A stretch of DNA of 64,000 nucleotides, from positions 2,480,001 to 2,544,000 of the forward strand of contig NZ_JANADR010000001.1 in the NCBI RefSeq assembly GCF_024199925.1, given 5' to 3'. A program made the translations under genes and the position numbers. The stretch comes from Bradyrhizobium sp. CCGUVB1N3. GTDB taxonomy: Bacteria; Pseudomonadota; Alphaproteobacteria; Rhizobiales; Xanthobacteraceae. The notes beneath the pieces are model-generated. The model was not told where the DNA came from. It ran no database searches and saw only the letters and a program-made list of their open reading frames with translations. Positions 26,454-34,868 of the stretch are shown here, piece by piece (the stretch's first letter is position 1; the number at the start of each line of letters is the position of its first letter).

Positions 26454-27575
26454 TCATCCGTCGAGCCCGAGATTCTTGAGGCCTTCATTGAGCTGGCGCA
26501 ACCGCTCGGCGTCGCCCGCGACCGCTTGACGCGCGTCGCTCAATGCGCCCTTCGCCTTGTCGCGCTCGCCCATCACCACATAGGCGCGCACCAGGCGCAA
26601 CCAGCCCTCGACATCGTCGCCATTCTGCTTCAGCCGCGTGGCCAGACGGTCGACCATGCTGCGGATCATGGCGCCGCGGTCGCCCTCGCTCATATCTTTG
26701 GCGGCTGCAATTGTCTCGTCCGAGAGCGCCGGCGCCGTGCTGCCGCCCCCCACGCGCGCGAGCGAGGATTGCACCAGCGAGCGCCACGGCGCATCCGCCG
26801 GTGCCTTTGCCAGCAGCGCGCGCCAGATCGCGGCGGCGTCGTCCTTGCGACCGTCCTGCTCGGCCGCGAGGCCGAGGAAGTAGTTCGCTTTGGGATCGTC
26901 GGCGTTCAGCGCCTGGGCGCGCGCGAATTCGGTCTTGGCTTCCGCCGTCACCACGCCGCCGGCGGCAGCCGACAGCGCCTCGCCGATATCAGACCGCCGC
27001 TCGGCGCTCTCGCCGTTATAGGTGAGCGAATTTCGATAGGCCGTCACCGCTTCGTCATAGCGGCCAAGCCGCTCCAGCACCGGTGCCAGCACGTTCCAGC
27101 CGCGGCCGTCGGTCGGATTTTTCTCGAGATGTTGCTGGACCTGCGTCACCATGTTCTCGAGCGACTGCGCCATGCCGGGCGCGCGATCACGCTGCGCCAG
27201 CGGGAAGTCGTGCAGCCTCGGCGAGCCGAGCGGGATGTAGACGAGGATTGCCACCAGCGGCAGGCCGACCAGCGCCAGCACGGCCGCCGCGCGGCGCCAT
27301 TTCAGGCTCGACTTGTTCAAGCTCGACTTGCCGTCCGGCGCAGGCTCGCTGCCGGCTGCGGCCAACAACCGGCGGCCAATCTCGATCCGCGCAGCCTCCG
27401 CCTCCGGCGCGGCGATCAGGCCTGCGGCAAGATCGCGCTCGATTTCGGCAAGCTGGTCCTTGTAGACGGCAAGCTCGCTGCCTCCGCTCGGCGCACCGCC
27501 GGCACGGCCGAGCGGCCAGAGCACAGCGAAGATCGCCGCGACCGTCATCAGCGCGAACACGAACCATAGCGTCAT
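26454..27575 (-). CDS. ccmI: Apocytochrome c chaperone CcmI (CycH)
   Basis: 373 residues. Two N-terminal membrane helices (about 2-20 and 92-112) frame a cytoplasmic loop, and the C-terminal periplasmic part is made of TPR repeats ([55 protein letters not shown]). CcmI delivers apocytochrome c to CcmF/H. It is first in the operon, and an 18-bp perfect palindrome lies 71 bases upstream of its ATG. Confidence 0.95.
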   Translation of the reverse strand: MTLWFVFALMTVAAIFAVLWPLGRAGGAPSGGSELAVYKDQLAEIERDLAAGLIAAPEAEAARIEIGRRLLAAAGSEPAPDGKSSLNKSSLKWRRAAAVLALVGLPLVAILVYIPLGSPRLHDFPLAQRDRAPGMAQSLENMVTQVQQHLEKNPTDGRGWNVLAPVLERLGRYDEAVTAYRNSLTYNGESAERRSDIGEALSAAAGGVVTAEAKTEFARAQALNADDPKANYFLGLAAEQDGRKDDAAAIWRALLAKAPADAPWRSLVQSSLARVGGGSTAPALSDETIAAAKDMSEGDRGAMIRSMVDRLATRLKQNGDDVEGWLRLVRAYVVMGERDKAKGALSDARQAVAGDAERLRQLNEGLKNLGLDG

Positions 27576-27645
27576 CGGGCAAGCTTCCGGCAGCGCGTCG
27601 TTCGCGCCTCTCAGCTGGCTTTACACCACGCTGAAGCGGGGCGGC

Positions 27646-27663
27646 AATTGACAATTGTCAATT
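27646..27663. promoter_or_regulatory. 18-bp perfect palindrome upstream of ccmI
   Basis: AATTGACAATTGTCAATT is its own reverse complement. It is centred about 80 bases upstream of the ccmI start, in an otherwise GC-rich gap, and contains TTGACA on each strand, so it could be both a -35 hexamer and an operator for a dimeric (for example MarR-type) regulator of the ccm genes. Confidence 0.5.
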
Positions 27664-27707
27664 TGGCGCGACCAGGCATGGAGCCGAAAGGAAAGGAATC
27701 CAACGGC

Positions 27708-27977
27708 TTAGGCGATCTCGAAATCCGCACTCTGGGCCGCGTCCTCGCCGTGCCCGTTCAGGGCCTTCAGGAAATAGGTTCCCGGCTTCACCGTGTCCGG
27801 CAGCCGGATCCGCACCGCCCCGACCGGAACGGGAGAGGCAATCGTCGTGACCGGGTCAGGCAATTGCCGGCCACTCGCCTTCTCGACCAGCACCACCTTC
27901 GCCCTGACCATCATTCTGCGATAGGTCGCCGAAATCACGCGGTTCTCGATTTCCACGAAGCTAATGACAGGTTTCAT
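27708..27977 (-). CDS. Small protein of unknown function, 89 aa
   Basis: A compact beta-rich protein without signal peptide, beginning MKPVISFVEIENRVISATYR and ending with an Ig-like or fibronectin-like strand pattern (RIRLPDTVKPGTYFLKAL). It has no recognisable enzyme motif. It stands between the ccm operon and the 28078 gene, in the same orientation. Codon usage agrees with its neighbours. I do not recognise a family. Confidence 0.65.
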   Translation of the reverse strand: MKPVISFVEIENRVISATYRRMMVRAKVVLVEKASGRQLPDPVTTIASPVPVGAVRIRLPDTVKPGTYFLKALNGHGEDAAQSADFEIA

Positions 27978-28077
27978 GCGCCCACAAATAGAAATTCAGA
28001 CCAATTGCGCGCGGACCGTACGTTCCGTCACCAACCAGGTCAACTATAAATTGTAGGCAGGCTTTGATACCCCAAAC

Positions 28078-29493
28078 TTACACGGCGCGCGAGGATTTGC
28101 GCTCGCCAGTCAACGCGCTTTCGGCCGCCCGGCTCATCAGCGAGGCGTAATCGTCGCCGAACAGCACTTCGCAGAAGCGGATGGCGGCGGCCATCTGCTG
28201 CTGACGATAGGCCCGGACCTTGTGGTCGGCGGCGCGCAGCGACTGCACCAGGGACTCCGTCGACCGCTCCACATATTGCTGGAGGTCCGAATAGGTGCGC
28301 AGCGTCACCTCGTTGATCGCAAGCTCGCTGGCATAGTTGCGGCAGGTCGCGACGAAGTCGATCAGCGCGGCGGTTTCCTCGACCTCGGTGCTGTCGACGC
28401 GGGCGCCCGGCGGAATGTCCTTCTCCGCACGCTGGCGCAGGATGCGGCGGACACGGCCCGGCACGCTGTCGATCTCCGATTGCAGCGCGTTGGAGATATC
28501 GGCACGGATCGAGGTGAGCTGCTTGCCCCAGGCGGAATCGTTACGCAGATCGAGCTCGGTACGCAATCCGCGCACGCCGTCATGCAGCGCCTTGAGGTTC
28601 TCGGCAATGTTGTCGAAACGGCCCCGCTTGATGTCCAGCCGCAGCATGGCGGCGAGACAGGACAGGTCATGCAGGGCCATCGTGACCGCCACGCCGAATG
28701 GCGTCGCGGCAACACGGATCTCGTCGTCGGAGGCTGCCATCTTGATGGCGAGGCGAACGATCTGCCAGGGCGCCGTCAGCCGCTGGATCACCATCGACAG
28801 GACAAACGGCAGCATCTGCGGCGTCTGGAGGACGGGAACGTTGAGCGCGGCCGTCACGGAGGCGATCTGGGAATCGCCGAAGGCACGCAGAAACCGCGGC
28901 AGCTTCTCATTGAGGGTCGCAATGGCCTCGCGAACCCCGAGCACGGCACCGATCGCGTAGAGGTCCTCGATGACATTGGGCGGGCCAACGCGGGCGAGCG
29001 CGCGCGACTTGTCGCCGACGCCGGGCCCCGTCAGCTCGAAGATCGCGTCGGCCGCGACCGCCTGGATCTTCAGGGCCAGAGCCTCTCCGCTGTCGCCGGC
29101 AGGCAGCCGCGAAAGCGCGGCGTCGATCTCACCCACCTTGCCGGGGGCGCCATCGCGACCGAGCCATTGCCAGATCGGAAGCAGCGAGGAGCGGCGGATC
29201 TGTCCGAGGCGGATCGGAATGCCGGCCTCGACGAGGAACGGTTCCAGCGGCTGGTAAAGCAGCCGCGACAGATCCTCCGTGCGCGGCGCAACGTCTTCGT
29301 CGACCTCGGTCTTGCGCACGATCTTGCGCAGCTGCTCGAGCACGAGGGTGGCAACCGCCGTGTCCTGGCCGCGCTCCAGCGCGCGCTCGAACTCCCGCAT
29401 CAGCAGCGCCTGCGACTGCGGCGGGAGCTGCGCGAGATAGTCTCTCAGCCGCTCGATCGATGTCTGGCTCATGCGCCCGGAATGCACGGTCAT
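28078..29493 (-). CDS. Conserved protein of unknown function, about 470 aa
   Basis: A long, mainly alpha-helical, soluble protein with no signal peptide or membrane segments. The start is either ATG 29493 (471 aa) or ATG 29472 (464 aa, MSQTSIERLRDYLAQLP); the ribosome sites do not decide. Helical segments such as ALLMREFERALERGQDTAVA and VQSLRAADHKVRAYRQQQMA suggest coiled-coil or armadillo-like packing. It is monocistronic by spacing. I do not recognise a function. Confidence 0.8.
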   Translation of the reverse strand: MTVHSGRMSQTSIERLRDYLAQLPPQSQALLMREFERALERGQDTAVATLVLEQLRKIVRKTEVDEDVAPRTEDLSRLLYQPLEPFLVEAGIPIRLGQIRRSSLLPIWQWLGRDGAPGKVGEIDAALSRLPAGDSGEALALKIQAVAADAIFELTGPGVGDKSRALARVGPPNVIEDLYAIGAVLGVREAIATLNEKLPRFLRAFGDSQIASVTAALNVPVLQTPQMLPFVLSMVIQRLTAPWQIVRLAIKMAASDDEIRVAATPFGVAVTMALHDLSCLAAMLRLDIKRGRFDNIAENLKALHDGVRGLRTELDLRNDSAWGKQLTSIRADISNALQSEIDSVPGRVRRILRQRAEKDIPPGARVDSTEVEETAALIDFVATCRNYASELAINEVTLRTYSDLQQYVERSTESLVQSLRAADHKVRAYRQQQMAAAIRFCEVLFGDDYASLMSRAAESALTGERKSSRAV

Positions 29494-29631
29494 GTGGCGG
29501 ACGAGGGATGCGTCCGGGCGCGATCATAGGAGGTGGCGCGTTAAGAAGGCGTTTAGGAAGTTGCCCAACGGTGTTGCGTTTTGTGTCGAACCCGCCTTAA
29601 CAGAACTGAAAAAGGCGCGCGGGAACAAGGA

Positions 29632-31008
29632 CTAAATGCCTGGGAGAACCAGCTCCGCCCGCAAGCCCCCGATCGGCGCGCCGCCGAGGGTCAGGCTGCC
29701 GCCGTAGAGCGCTGCGAGGTCGACGACGATCGACAGTCCAAGGCCCGATCCCGGCTTGGACTCGTCGAGCCGCTGCCCCCTGCGCGCGACCTGCGCCCGC
29801 TCGGCCTCGGACAGGCCACGACCGTCGTCATCGACGATGATCCGCAGGCGTGGTCCCGTATCGGGCTTGCCGGGCGCGTCCGCCAGCACCTCGATGAAGA
29901 CGCGCGAGGCCGCCCATTTGCAGGCATTGTCGACGAGATTGCCGACCATCTCTTCCAGATCCTGCCGCTCGCCGCGAAATTTCGCGGCGGAATCCGCCTT
30001 GGCTTCGACGACGATGCCGCGATCGCGATGGATCTTCTCCATGGTCCGGCGCAGCGCCTCGATCGCCGGAGCCACCTCCGTCACGGTTCCTACGATCGAC
30101 ACCCTGGCCGCGATGCGGGCGCGCTCCAGGTGATGGGCGAGTTGGTCGCGCATGACGTCCGCCTGCTCCATGACCTTGGCCGCGAACGGATCGGCCGCAT
30201 GCACGCCGGCTTCGTTGACGATGACCGAGAGCGGCGTCTTGATCGCGTGCGCGAGATTGCCGACATGGGTGCGCGCACGCTCGACGATCTCGCGATTGGC
30301 CTCGATCAGCGCATTGGTCTCGCGCGCGAGCGGCGCGATCTCGACGGGAAATTCGCCTTCCAGCCGCTCGGCACGCCCGGAGCGGATGTCGGCGATCGCC
30401 TCTGAAATGCGCTTCAATGGCGCAAGACCGAAGCGCACCTGGAAGATCGTGGTGAGCAGGAGCACGATGCCGAGCGCCGTGAATGTGCCGCCGAGGTAAT
30501 AGTCGAAGCTGCGCGTCTCGTCGAAAATCTCGGTGGCATCGCCGGCGACGCTGACCAGGAACTTGCCGTCGGCGCCGAGATCGACGGGCCGCTCCACCAT
30601 CCGCAAGGTCTGGCCTTCCGGCCCGTCGACATAGCCGAGCCGGATGCCGGCCGCGATCAGCTCGACGCCCTGCTCCTCCAGCTTGGGCAGCTTCTTGTCC
30701 CAGAGCGAACGCGACGAGCGCACTTCCGGCTTTTCGGTGTCCGTGCGCGTGATCTGCCAGTACCAGCCCGACAACGGCAGCTCGAACAGCGGCTCGCCGA
30801 GTGACTGGAATTGGCGGTCCGGCGGCTCGTCGGGCGTAGCCACCTCGGCGATCAGCGTGCGCAGATAGAGATTGAGCCGGCGGTCGAAGGCGCGCTCGGT
30901 GGCGTTCTTGTAGACCGATGACAGCACCACGCCGGTGATGGCCAGGATCACAACCAGCCACGCGGTCGCCGACAGGAACAGGCGGGTCGCAAGCGAGCTA
31001 GCGCGCAT
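29632..31008 (-). CDS. feuQ: Sensor histidine kinase FeuQ-like
   Basis: 458 residues. TM1 (about 7-29), a periplasmic domain, TM2 (about 170-190), HAMP, HisKA with NLAHAIKTPLSVIVNEA and HATPase with NLVDNACKWA and SGLGLSIVVDLA. The partner regulator lies upstream and the ccm/degP/glnE block lies downstream, the same neighbourhood as feuPQ in Sinorhizobium and Rhizobium, where this pair controls cyclic glucan export and is essential for symbiosis. The gene name rests on that synteny plus the regulator sequence. Confidence 0.88.
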   Translation of the reverse strand: MRASSLATRLFLSATAWLVVILAITGVVLSSVYKNATERAFDRRLNLYLRTLIAEVATPDEPPDRQFQSLGEPLFELPLSGWYWQITRTDTEKPEVRSSRSLWDKKLPKLEEQGVELIAAGIRLGYVDGPEGQTLRMVERPVDLGADGKFLVSVAGDATEIFDETRSFDYYLGGTFTALGIVLLLTTIFQVRFGLAPLKRISEAIADIRSGRAERLEGEFPVEIAPLARETNALIEANREIVERARTHVGNLAHAIKTPLSVIVNEAGVHAADPFAAKVMEQADVMRDQLAHHLERARIAARVSIVGTVTEVAPAIEALRRTMEKIHRDRGIVVEAKADSAAKFRGERQDLEEMVGNLVDNACKWAASRVFIEVLADAPGKPDTGPRLRIIVDDDGRGLSEAERAQVARRGQRLDESKPGSGLGLSIVVDLAALYGGSLTLGGAPIGGLRAELVLPGI

Positions 31009-31082
31009 TGGATCGATCCCGGCAGGCGCAGGACGGCAGGTGGTCGCAGACGGTCATAGGCGACCAAGACCCCGGCCGCGCC

Positions 31083-31130
31083 GCCCGGTCAAGTCCCAGG
31101 TCAGGTACCCGGTCAAGTGCCCGGTCAAGG
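31083..31130. repeat. Four tandem 12-bp repeats between feuP and feuQ
   Basis: Units GCCCGGTCAAGT, CCCAGGTCAGGT, ACCCGGTCAAGT and GCCCGGTCAAGG follow one another without gap. The last unit contains the feuP stop codon (minus strand). They stretch the feuP-feuQ gap to 116 bases. They look like slippage products and may vary between strains. Confidence 0.7.
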
Positions 31131-31799
31131 ACCAGGAGCGGCTGGCGGGGTCAGGAGATAGCCGAGGCCACGGACGGTCTGGATGATATCGACGTCCAGC
31201 TTCTTGCGGATGCGGCCGACAAAGACCTCGATGGTGTTGGAGTCGCGGTCGAAATCCTGGTCGTAGAGATGCTCGACGAGTTCGGTACGGGAGACCACGC
31301 GGCCGGCATGGTGCATGAGATATTGCAGCAGCCGGTACTCGTGAGAGGTCATCTTCACGGGGTTGCCGGAGACGGTCACCTTGTTGGTTCGCGTGTCCAG
31401 CGTCACCGGCCCGCAGGTCAGCTCGCTCTGGGCGTGACCGGCCGAGCGGCGCAGCAGCGCGCGGATGCGCGCCAGCACCTCCTCGAGGTGGAAGGGCTTT
31501 GCGACATAGTCGTCGGCGCCAGCATCAAAGCCCTGGACCTTGTCGCTCCAGCGGTCGCGCGCGGTGAGGATCAGGACCGGCATGGTGCGGCCGTTGCGCC
31601 GCCAGGCCTCCAGAACCGAAATGCCGTCCTTCTTGGGCAGGCCGATGTCCAGCACCACGGCGTCATAGGGCTCGTTGTCACCGAGATAGTGCCCCTCCTC
31701 CCCGTCAAAGGCGCGGTCGACGACGTAACCGGCGTCGGCCAGCGCCTTGGTGAGCTGGCGATTGAGATCGGGGTCGTCCTCAACAACAAGCAGGCGCAC
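31125..31799 (-). CDS. feuP: Response regulator FeuP-like, OmpR/PhoB family
   Basis: 224 residues. GTG at 31799 is the start: GGAGAG stands just before it, and that ribosome site would lie inside the reading frame if the upstream TTG (31811) were used. The receiver has D51 in VVLDIGLPKKDG and KPFHLEEVLAR; the winged helix has LTSHEYRLL-type and TIEVFVGRIRKKLD motifs. The block DRWSDKVQGFDAGADDYVAKP is close to my memory of rhizobial FeuP. It acts with the FeuQ-like kinase downstream. Confidence 0.9.
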   Translation of the reverse strand: MRLLVVEDDPDLNRQLTKALADAGYVVDRAFDGEEGHYLGDNEPYDAVVLDIGLPKKDGISVLEAWRRNGRTMPVLILTARDRWSDKVQGFDAGADDYVAKPFHLEEVLARIRALLRRSAGHAQSELTCGPVTLDTRTNKVTVSGNPVKMTSHEYRLLQYLMHHAGRVVSRTELVEHLYDQDFDRDSNTIEVFVGRIRKKLDVDIIQTVRGLGYLLTPPAAPGP

Positions 31800-31932
31800 G
31801 CTTCTCTCCAAGAATAGTCCGAAAGGGACGGACTGCGGAATCTACTGCCAAGATGACCAATCCCGGCGTGAACTGAATATGAACGCCGGGAACTGGCAAA
31901 TGTTACTTTTTTGTCATGAGGCCGACACGACG

Positions 31933-31976
31933 GCGCCCGCCCTGCGGCCGGGCTACTCCGGCCGCAGGGCGGGCGC
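31933..31976. terminator. Very stable 19-bp perfect hairpin
   Basis: GCGCCCGCCCTGCGGCCGG (31933-31951) and its exact reverse complement (31958-31976) enclose a 6-base loop. It lies 60 bases past the stop of the small membrane gene at 32037 and 134 bases upstream of feuP. Neither strand shows a clear U-run, so it may be a factor-independent stall or a 3' stabilising stem insulating feuP from its neighbour. Confidence 0.5.
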
Positions 31977-32036
31977 AATTTGCCGCGTTCCTCGGCGAGT
32001 CGGAAGCGCTGATCGCGCGTGCCGGGCGGCGGGCGC

Positions 32037-32189
32037 TCAGGTCCGGAAGAACACGAACCAGATGACGCCGAGGATCAGGATCGCAAGTCCGGTCGAGACG
32101 GTGAGCAAGGCTGCAACCGACGGACCGGGCTCGCCCTGGCGCGCTTCGGTCGATGTCTCGATGATCCGATCGTCGCGTCTCGTAGCCAT
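32037..32189 (-). CDS. Small stress-inducible membrane protein, 50 aa
   Basis: ATG at 32189 has GAGGG four to eight bases upstream. The N-terminal 24 residues are polar and charged (MATRRDDRIIETSTEARQGE); the C-terminal half is one membrane helix (VAALLTVSTGLAILILGVIW) ending in FRT. A consensus sigma-EcfG promoter is found 74 bases upstream, so I infer general stress induction. No molecular function is known to me. Confidence 0.72.
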   Translation of the reverse strand: MATRRDDRIIETSTEARQGEPGPSVAALLTVSTGLAILILGVIWFVFFRT

Positions 32190-32262
32190 GGTAACCCTCA
32201 ATTGCCGGGGTATCGCGTCCAAATGCCGCGACCTCCTCGCGGCCTCTCGTGATGTGCGGGGC

Positions 32263-32287
32263 AACGTTTGATCACGAACGATGTTCC
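32263..32287 (-). promoter_or_regulatory. Sigma-EcfG (general stress) promoter
   Basis: On the minus strand GGAAC (32287-32283) and CGTT (32266-32263) are separated by exactly 16 bases, matching the alphaproteobacterial EcfG consensus GGAAC-N16/17-CGTT. It faces the 50-aa membrane protein gene at 32189. Its position back-to-back with ku means ku does not use it directly. Confidence 0.7.
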
Positions 32288-32412
32288 GGGCTGGCCCTTT
32301 CCAGAGGGTCAGCGATTAACGCCGTTGCAAGATTCCAATCCGCGCCTTGCTATGATTCGCGGTTCCCCGGTGTTATCTTCGCAGGCTGTCCCTGTTGCGT
32401 TTGGAGTAGCCC

Positions 32413-33387
32413 ATGGCCCCCCGTGCCAACTGGAAGGGTTTTTTGCGCCTCTCGCTCGTGACCTGTCCGGTCGCGCTCTATCCGGCCACTTCGGATACCG
32501 AGAAGGTCTCCTTCAACCAGATCAACCGGAAGACCGGCCACCGGATCAAGTACCTCAAGGTCGACGCCGAGACCGGCGACGAGGTCACGTCCGACGACAT
32601 CGTCAAGGGCTACAAGGTCGACACCGACACCTATGTCGAGGTCACCAAGGACGAGCTCGACGAGATTGCGCTGGAATCGACCCACACGATCGAGATCGAT
32701 GAGTTCGTGCCCAAGGCCGACATCGACAACCGCTATCTGATCCGCCCCTATTATCTCGTGCCGGACGGCAAGGTCGGCCATGATGCCTATTCGGTGATCC
32801 GCGAGACCATCCGCAGCATGAACAAGGTCGCGATCGGCCGCGTGGTGCTGACCAACCGCGAGCACATCATCGCGCTCGAGCCGCTCGACAGCGGTCTGAT
32901 GGGCACGCTGCTGCGCTACCCCTACGAGGTGCGCAGCGAGAAGGAGTATTTCGACGACATCCAGGACGTGAAGCTCACCAAGGACATGCTCGACCTCGCC
33001 AAGCACATCGTCGAGAAGAAGTCGGGCGCGTTCGAGCCCGAGCTGTTCGAGGACCACTACGAGACCGCGCTGATCGACCTGATCAATAAGAAGCGCAGCG
33101 GTGTTCCGCTCGCCGCCAAGGCCGCGCCGAAGACGGGTGGCAACGTCATCAACCTGATGGACGCGCTCAAGAAGAGCCTCGCGACCGAGAAGGAAGCCGC
33201 GCCCGCCGCCAAGGTCAACGGCAAGGCCAAGAAGCCGAAGAAGCGCGTCGAGGGTCAGCGCGAAATGCTGCTGCCGATCGCCGGCAAGGGCGGCAAGACC
33301 GCCGCCGCGAAGGAAGCCCCCAAGAAGGCCGATAAGCAGGCCGACAAGCCGGTGCGTGCGCCGGCGCGCGGCAGGAAGGCCGGATAG
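32413..33387 (+). CDS. ku: Non-homologous end-joining protein Ku
   Basis: 324 residues. Bacterial Ku homodimers thread onto DNA double-strand ends and recruit LigD. The Ku core is visible (RANWKGFLRLSLVTCPVALYPAT; INRKTGHRIKY; YLVPDGKVGHDAYSVIRETI; FEPELFEDHYETALIDLI). The last 60 residues are a long lysine/alanine-rich tail (KVNGKAKKPKKRVEGQ, KKADKQADKP) of the type known to modulate DNA binding and sliding. LigD is not in the window. Confidence 0.96.
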   Translation: MAPRANWKGFLRLSLVTCPVALYPATSDTEKVSFNQINRKTGHRIKYLKVDAETGDEVTSDDIVKGYKVDTDTYVEVTKDELDEIALESTHTIEIDEFVPKADIDNRYLIRPYYLVPDGKVGHDAYSVIRETIRSMNKVAIGRVVLTNREHIIALEPLDSGLMGTLLRYPYEVRSEKEYFDDIQDVKLTKDMLDLAKHIVEKKSGAFEPELFEDHYETALIDLINKKRSGVPLAAKAAPKTGGNVINLMDALKKSLATEKEAAPAAKVNGKAKKPKKRVEGQREMLLPIAGKGGKTAAAKEAPKKADKQADKPVRAPARGRKAG

Positions 33388-33447
33388 CGGCACCACCTCC
33401 GGGCGACGCTGCCGTGATGTCCCTTCCCGCGTATCGCCCGGCCTGAC

Positions 33448-33684
33448 ATGCCCTGGTCGACGTCGCTCGACGAACCAATCCCCCTGCCCAACCGGCGCAA
33501 ACTGCTCACGCTGCAAGAGGCGGCCGACTACATCATGCAACTGCCGGAGGACGCGCAGCACGAAGCCCACTGGCAGACCGCAATCGAGATCCTGATCAAC
33601 GCGGCTGAGACCGGCGGCGGCTGGACGATGTTCGCCCGCATCGCGATGTTGCGGGCGCTGAACGCGGACGGCGGCCGCGGATGA
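33448..33684 (+). CDS. Small conserved protein, 78 aa
   Basis: Soluble protein with a leading proline-rich turn (DEPIPLPNRRKLLTLQEAADYI) and then two helices (HWQTAIEILINAAETGG; WTMFARIAMLRALN). I recall similar small helical proteins as common, uncharacterised genes in Bradyrhizobium. It follows ku by 60 bases in the same direction and may be cotranscribed. No function proposed. Confidence 0.65.
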   Translation: MPWSTSLDEPIPLPNRRKLLTLQEAADYIMQLPEDAQHEAHWQTAIEILINAAETGGGWTMFARIAMLRALNADGGRG

Positions 33685-34326
33685 GCCCATGCCGGACCGG
33701 CGCTCGCTCGCCGACCCGTTGACGAACAGGCTCAACAATCCGTTAAGCGGAGGCGTCGTTTTTCGACGCGACCGCCTGACCTCACCGCCGCACCGGGTAT
33801 TCCTACGGAAGACAAAATTAACCGTCGATTGCCGCTCTGCCCAGCATGGTCGCTCCCTCGATTGAGCCAAGGTCGCACGCCCGTGCAGCAGCAGGACGCC
33901 AGAAAAAACTACATCGGCATCGTGAACGACACGAGCGAGGAAGAGCGCGTCGCCAATAGCGCCGCACGGTCGCAGCCGCGCGTGGTGACCTATCTGGTCA
34001 GGCGCCTCGCAGCTGTGCTGAACCGCCGTCGCAAAGGCGCGCCGGGACGCGCGATGACGCCTTGAGACGCGCGAGGGTACAACACAGCGCCTTCTCGTCT
34101 CCTTTACCATGCCCGGCTCCCGCAATGTCGCTTCTGCCAGCAGGGCACCGATTCAAATCCGCCTGAATTGGGTGAGGAAACCTTAATTTAATGGATGCCA
34201 TCATATCAGGCAGCACGCGAGGTCGACCGAACCCGTTGTTTTGACGCGGACAAAAAAACTTAATCGACCAATTTACCAGTTCGAAAACGACGCCAGCATA
34301 GATTAGACGGATCATAGGAGTCGACG
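33685..34326. other. Mostly non-coding interval before flp
   Basis: 642 bases with only one weak open frame (33883-34065). The last 130 bases are AT-rich (CCTTAATTTAATGG, AAAAAAACTTAATCG) and probably hold the flp promoter; AGGAG at 34316-34320 is the flp ribosome site. I see no other structure. Confidence 0.5.
33883..34065 (+). CDS. Doubtful small ORF, 60 aa
   Basis: GTG start at 33883 (the frame is open from 33829). The product is rich in charged residues (QQQDARKNYIGIVNDTSEEE then LVRRLAAVLNRRRKG) with a basic C-terminus. The ribosome site is weak. It may be a real short basic protein or a chance frame in a long gap. Confidence 0.25.
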   Translation: MQQQDARKNYIGIVNDTSEEERVANSAARSQPRVVTYLVRRLAAVLNRRRKGAPGRAMTP

Positions 34327-34491
34327 ATGGCTTTGCTTAGGTCTTTCCTTGCCGATGAAAGTGGTGCCACCGCGATTGAGTATGGTCTGATCGCCGCCGG
34401 CATTGCGCTCGCAATCGTTACGGTTGTGAACAACACGGGGTCCGCCCTGCTCAACAACAAGTTCAACTCCATCAGCTCGGCGATGAAGTAA
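34327..34491 (+). CDS. flp: Flp/Fap type IVb pilin, 54 aa
   Basis: ATG 34327 follows AGGAG with a 6-base spacer. The protein has the Flp prepilin plan: a short leader with charged residues (MALLRSFLADESG), the conserved AIEYGLIAAGIALAIV hydrophobic helix including the E-Y pair of the processing region, and a short tail. TadV/CpaA peptidase cuts such proteins, which then form adhesive Flp pili. No tad/cpa assembly genes are in the window, so this is an orphan pilin copy or a satellite of a locus elsewhere. A terminator follows at 34600. Confidence 0.92.
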   Translation: MALLRSFLADESGATAIEYGLIAAGIALAIVTVVNNTGSALLNNKFNSISSAMK

Positions 34492-34868
34492 CGCCGGCAG
34501 TTGACCTGGTAAAAACTCCCGACTTCCGTTGATTCCAGAACGACGTCCGGCCTCGGCACGATTCCGAGCGGCCGAAGGGCAATACTGAAGCGGCAGCCGA
34601 CGGAGCCAGAGATCAGCTCCGTTTATTTACTGACCCCGCCGGGCCGACCTGTCATTTCAGCATGACGTCGAGAACCGTTCGTATACCTAAGTATAGTCGT
34701 CACAAGCCATATTCCTGATCGATCATTGGCCACCGCGAGGCGCGGTTCGACCCACCGTACGCCGTTGACGACCGCTAGGTATCCGCCGCTCCGGGCCGAG
34801 GGATAGCTCCGCTACCCCGACGCTAGAAATGAGTCGATTTGATCCATCGCTCTTCAGCAAGGTCGGCC
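34492..34868. other. Non-coding interval after flp
   Basis: 377 bases with the flp terminator near the middle-left. From 34680 to 34720 it is AT-rich (GTATACCTAAGTATAG) and could be a promoter for the downstream kinase; no gene is evident. Confidence 0.45.
34600..34627 (+). terminator. Rho-independent terminator after flp
   Basis: ACGGAGC (34600-34606) pairs with GCTCCGT (34616-34622) across a 9-base loop, followed by TTATTTA. It lies 109 bases past the flp stop, consistent with a monocistronic pilin transcript. Confidence 0.6.

Noticed and set aside
32350..34125. Long frame opposite ku
   Set aside because: Shadow of the Ku gene; no ribosome site or recognisable domain.
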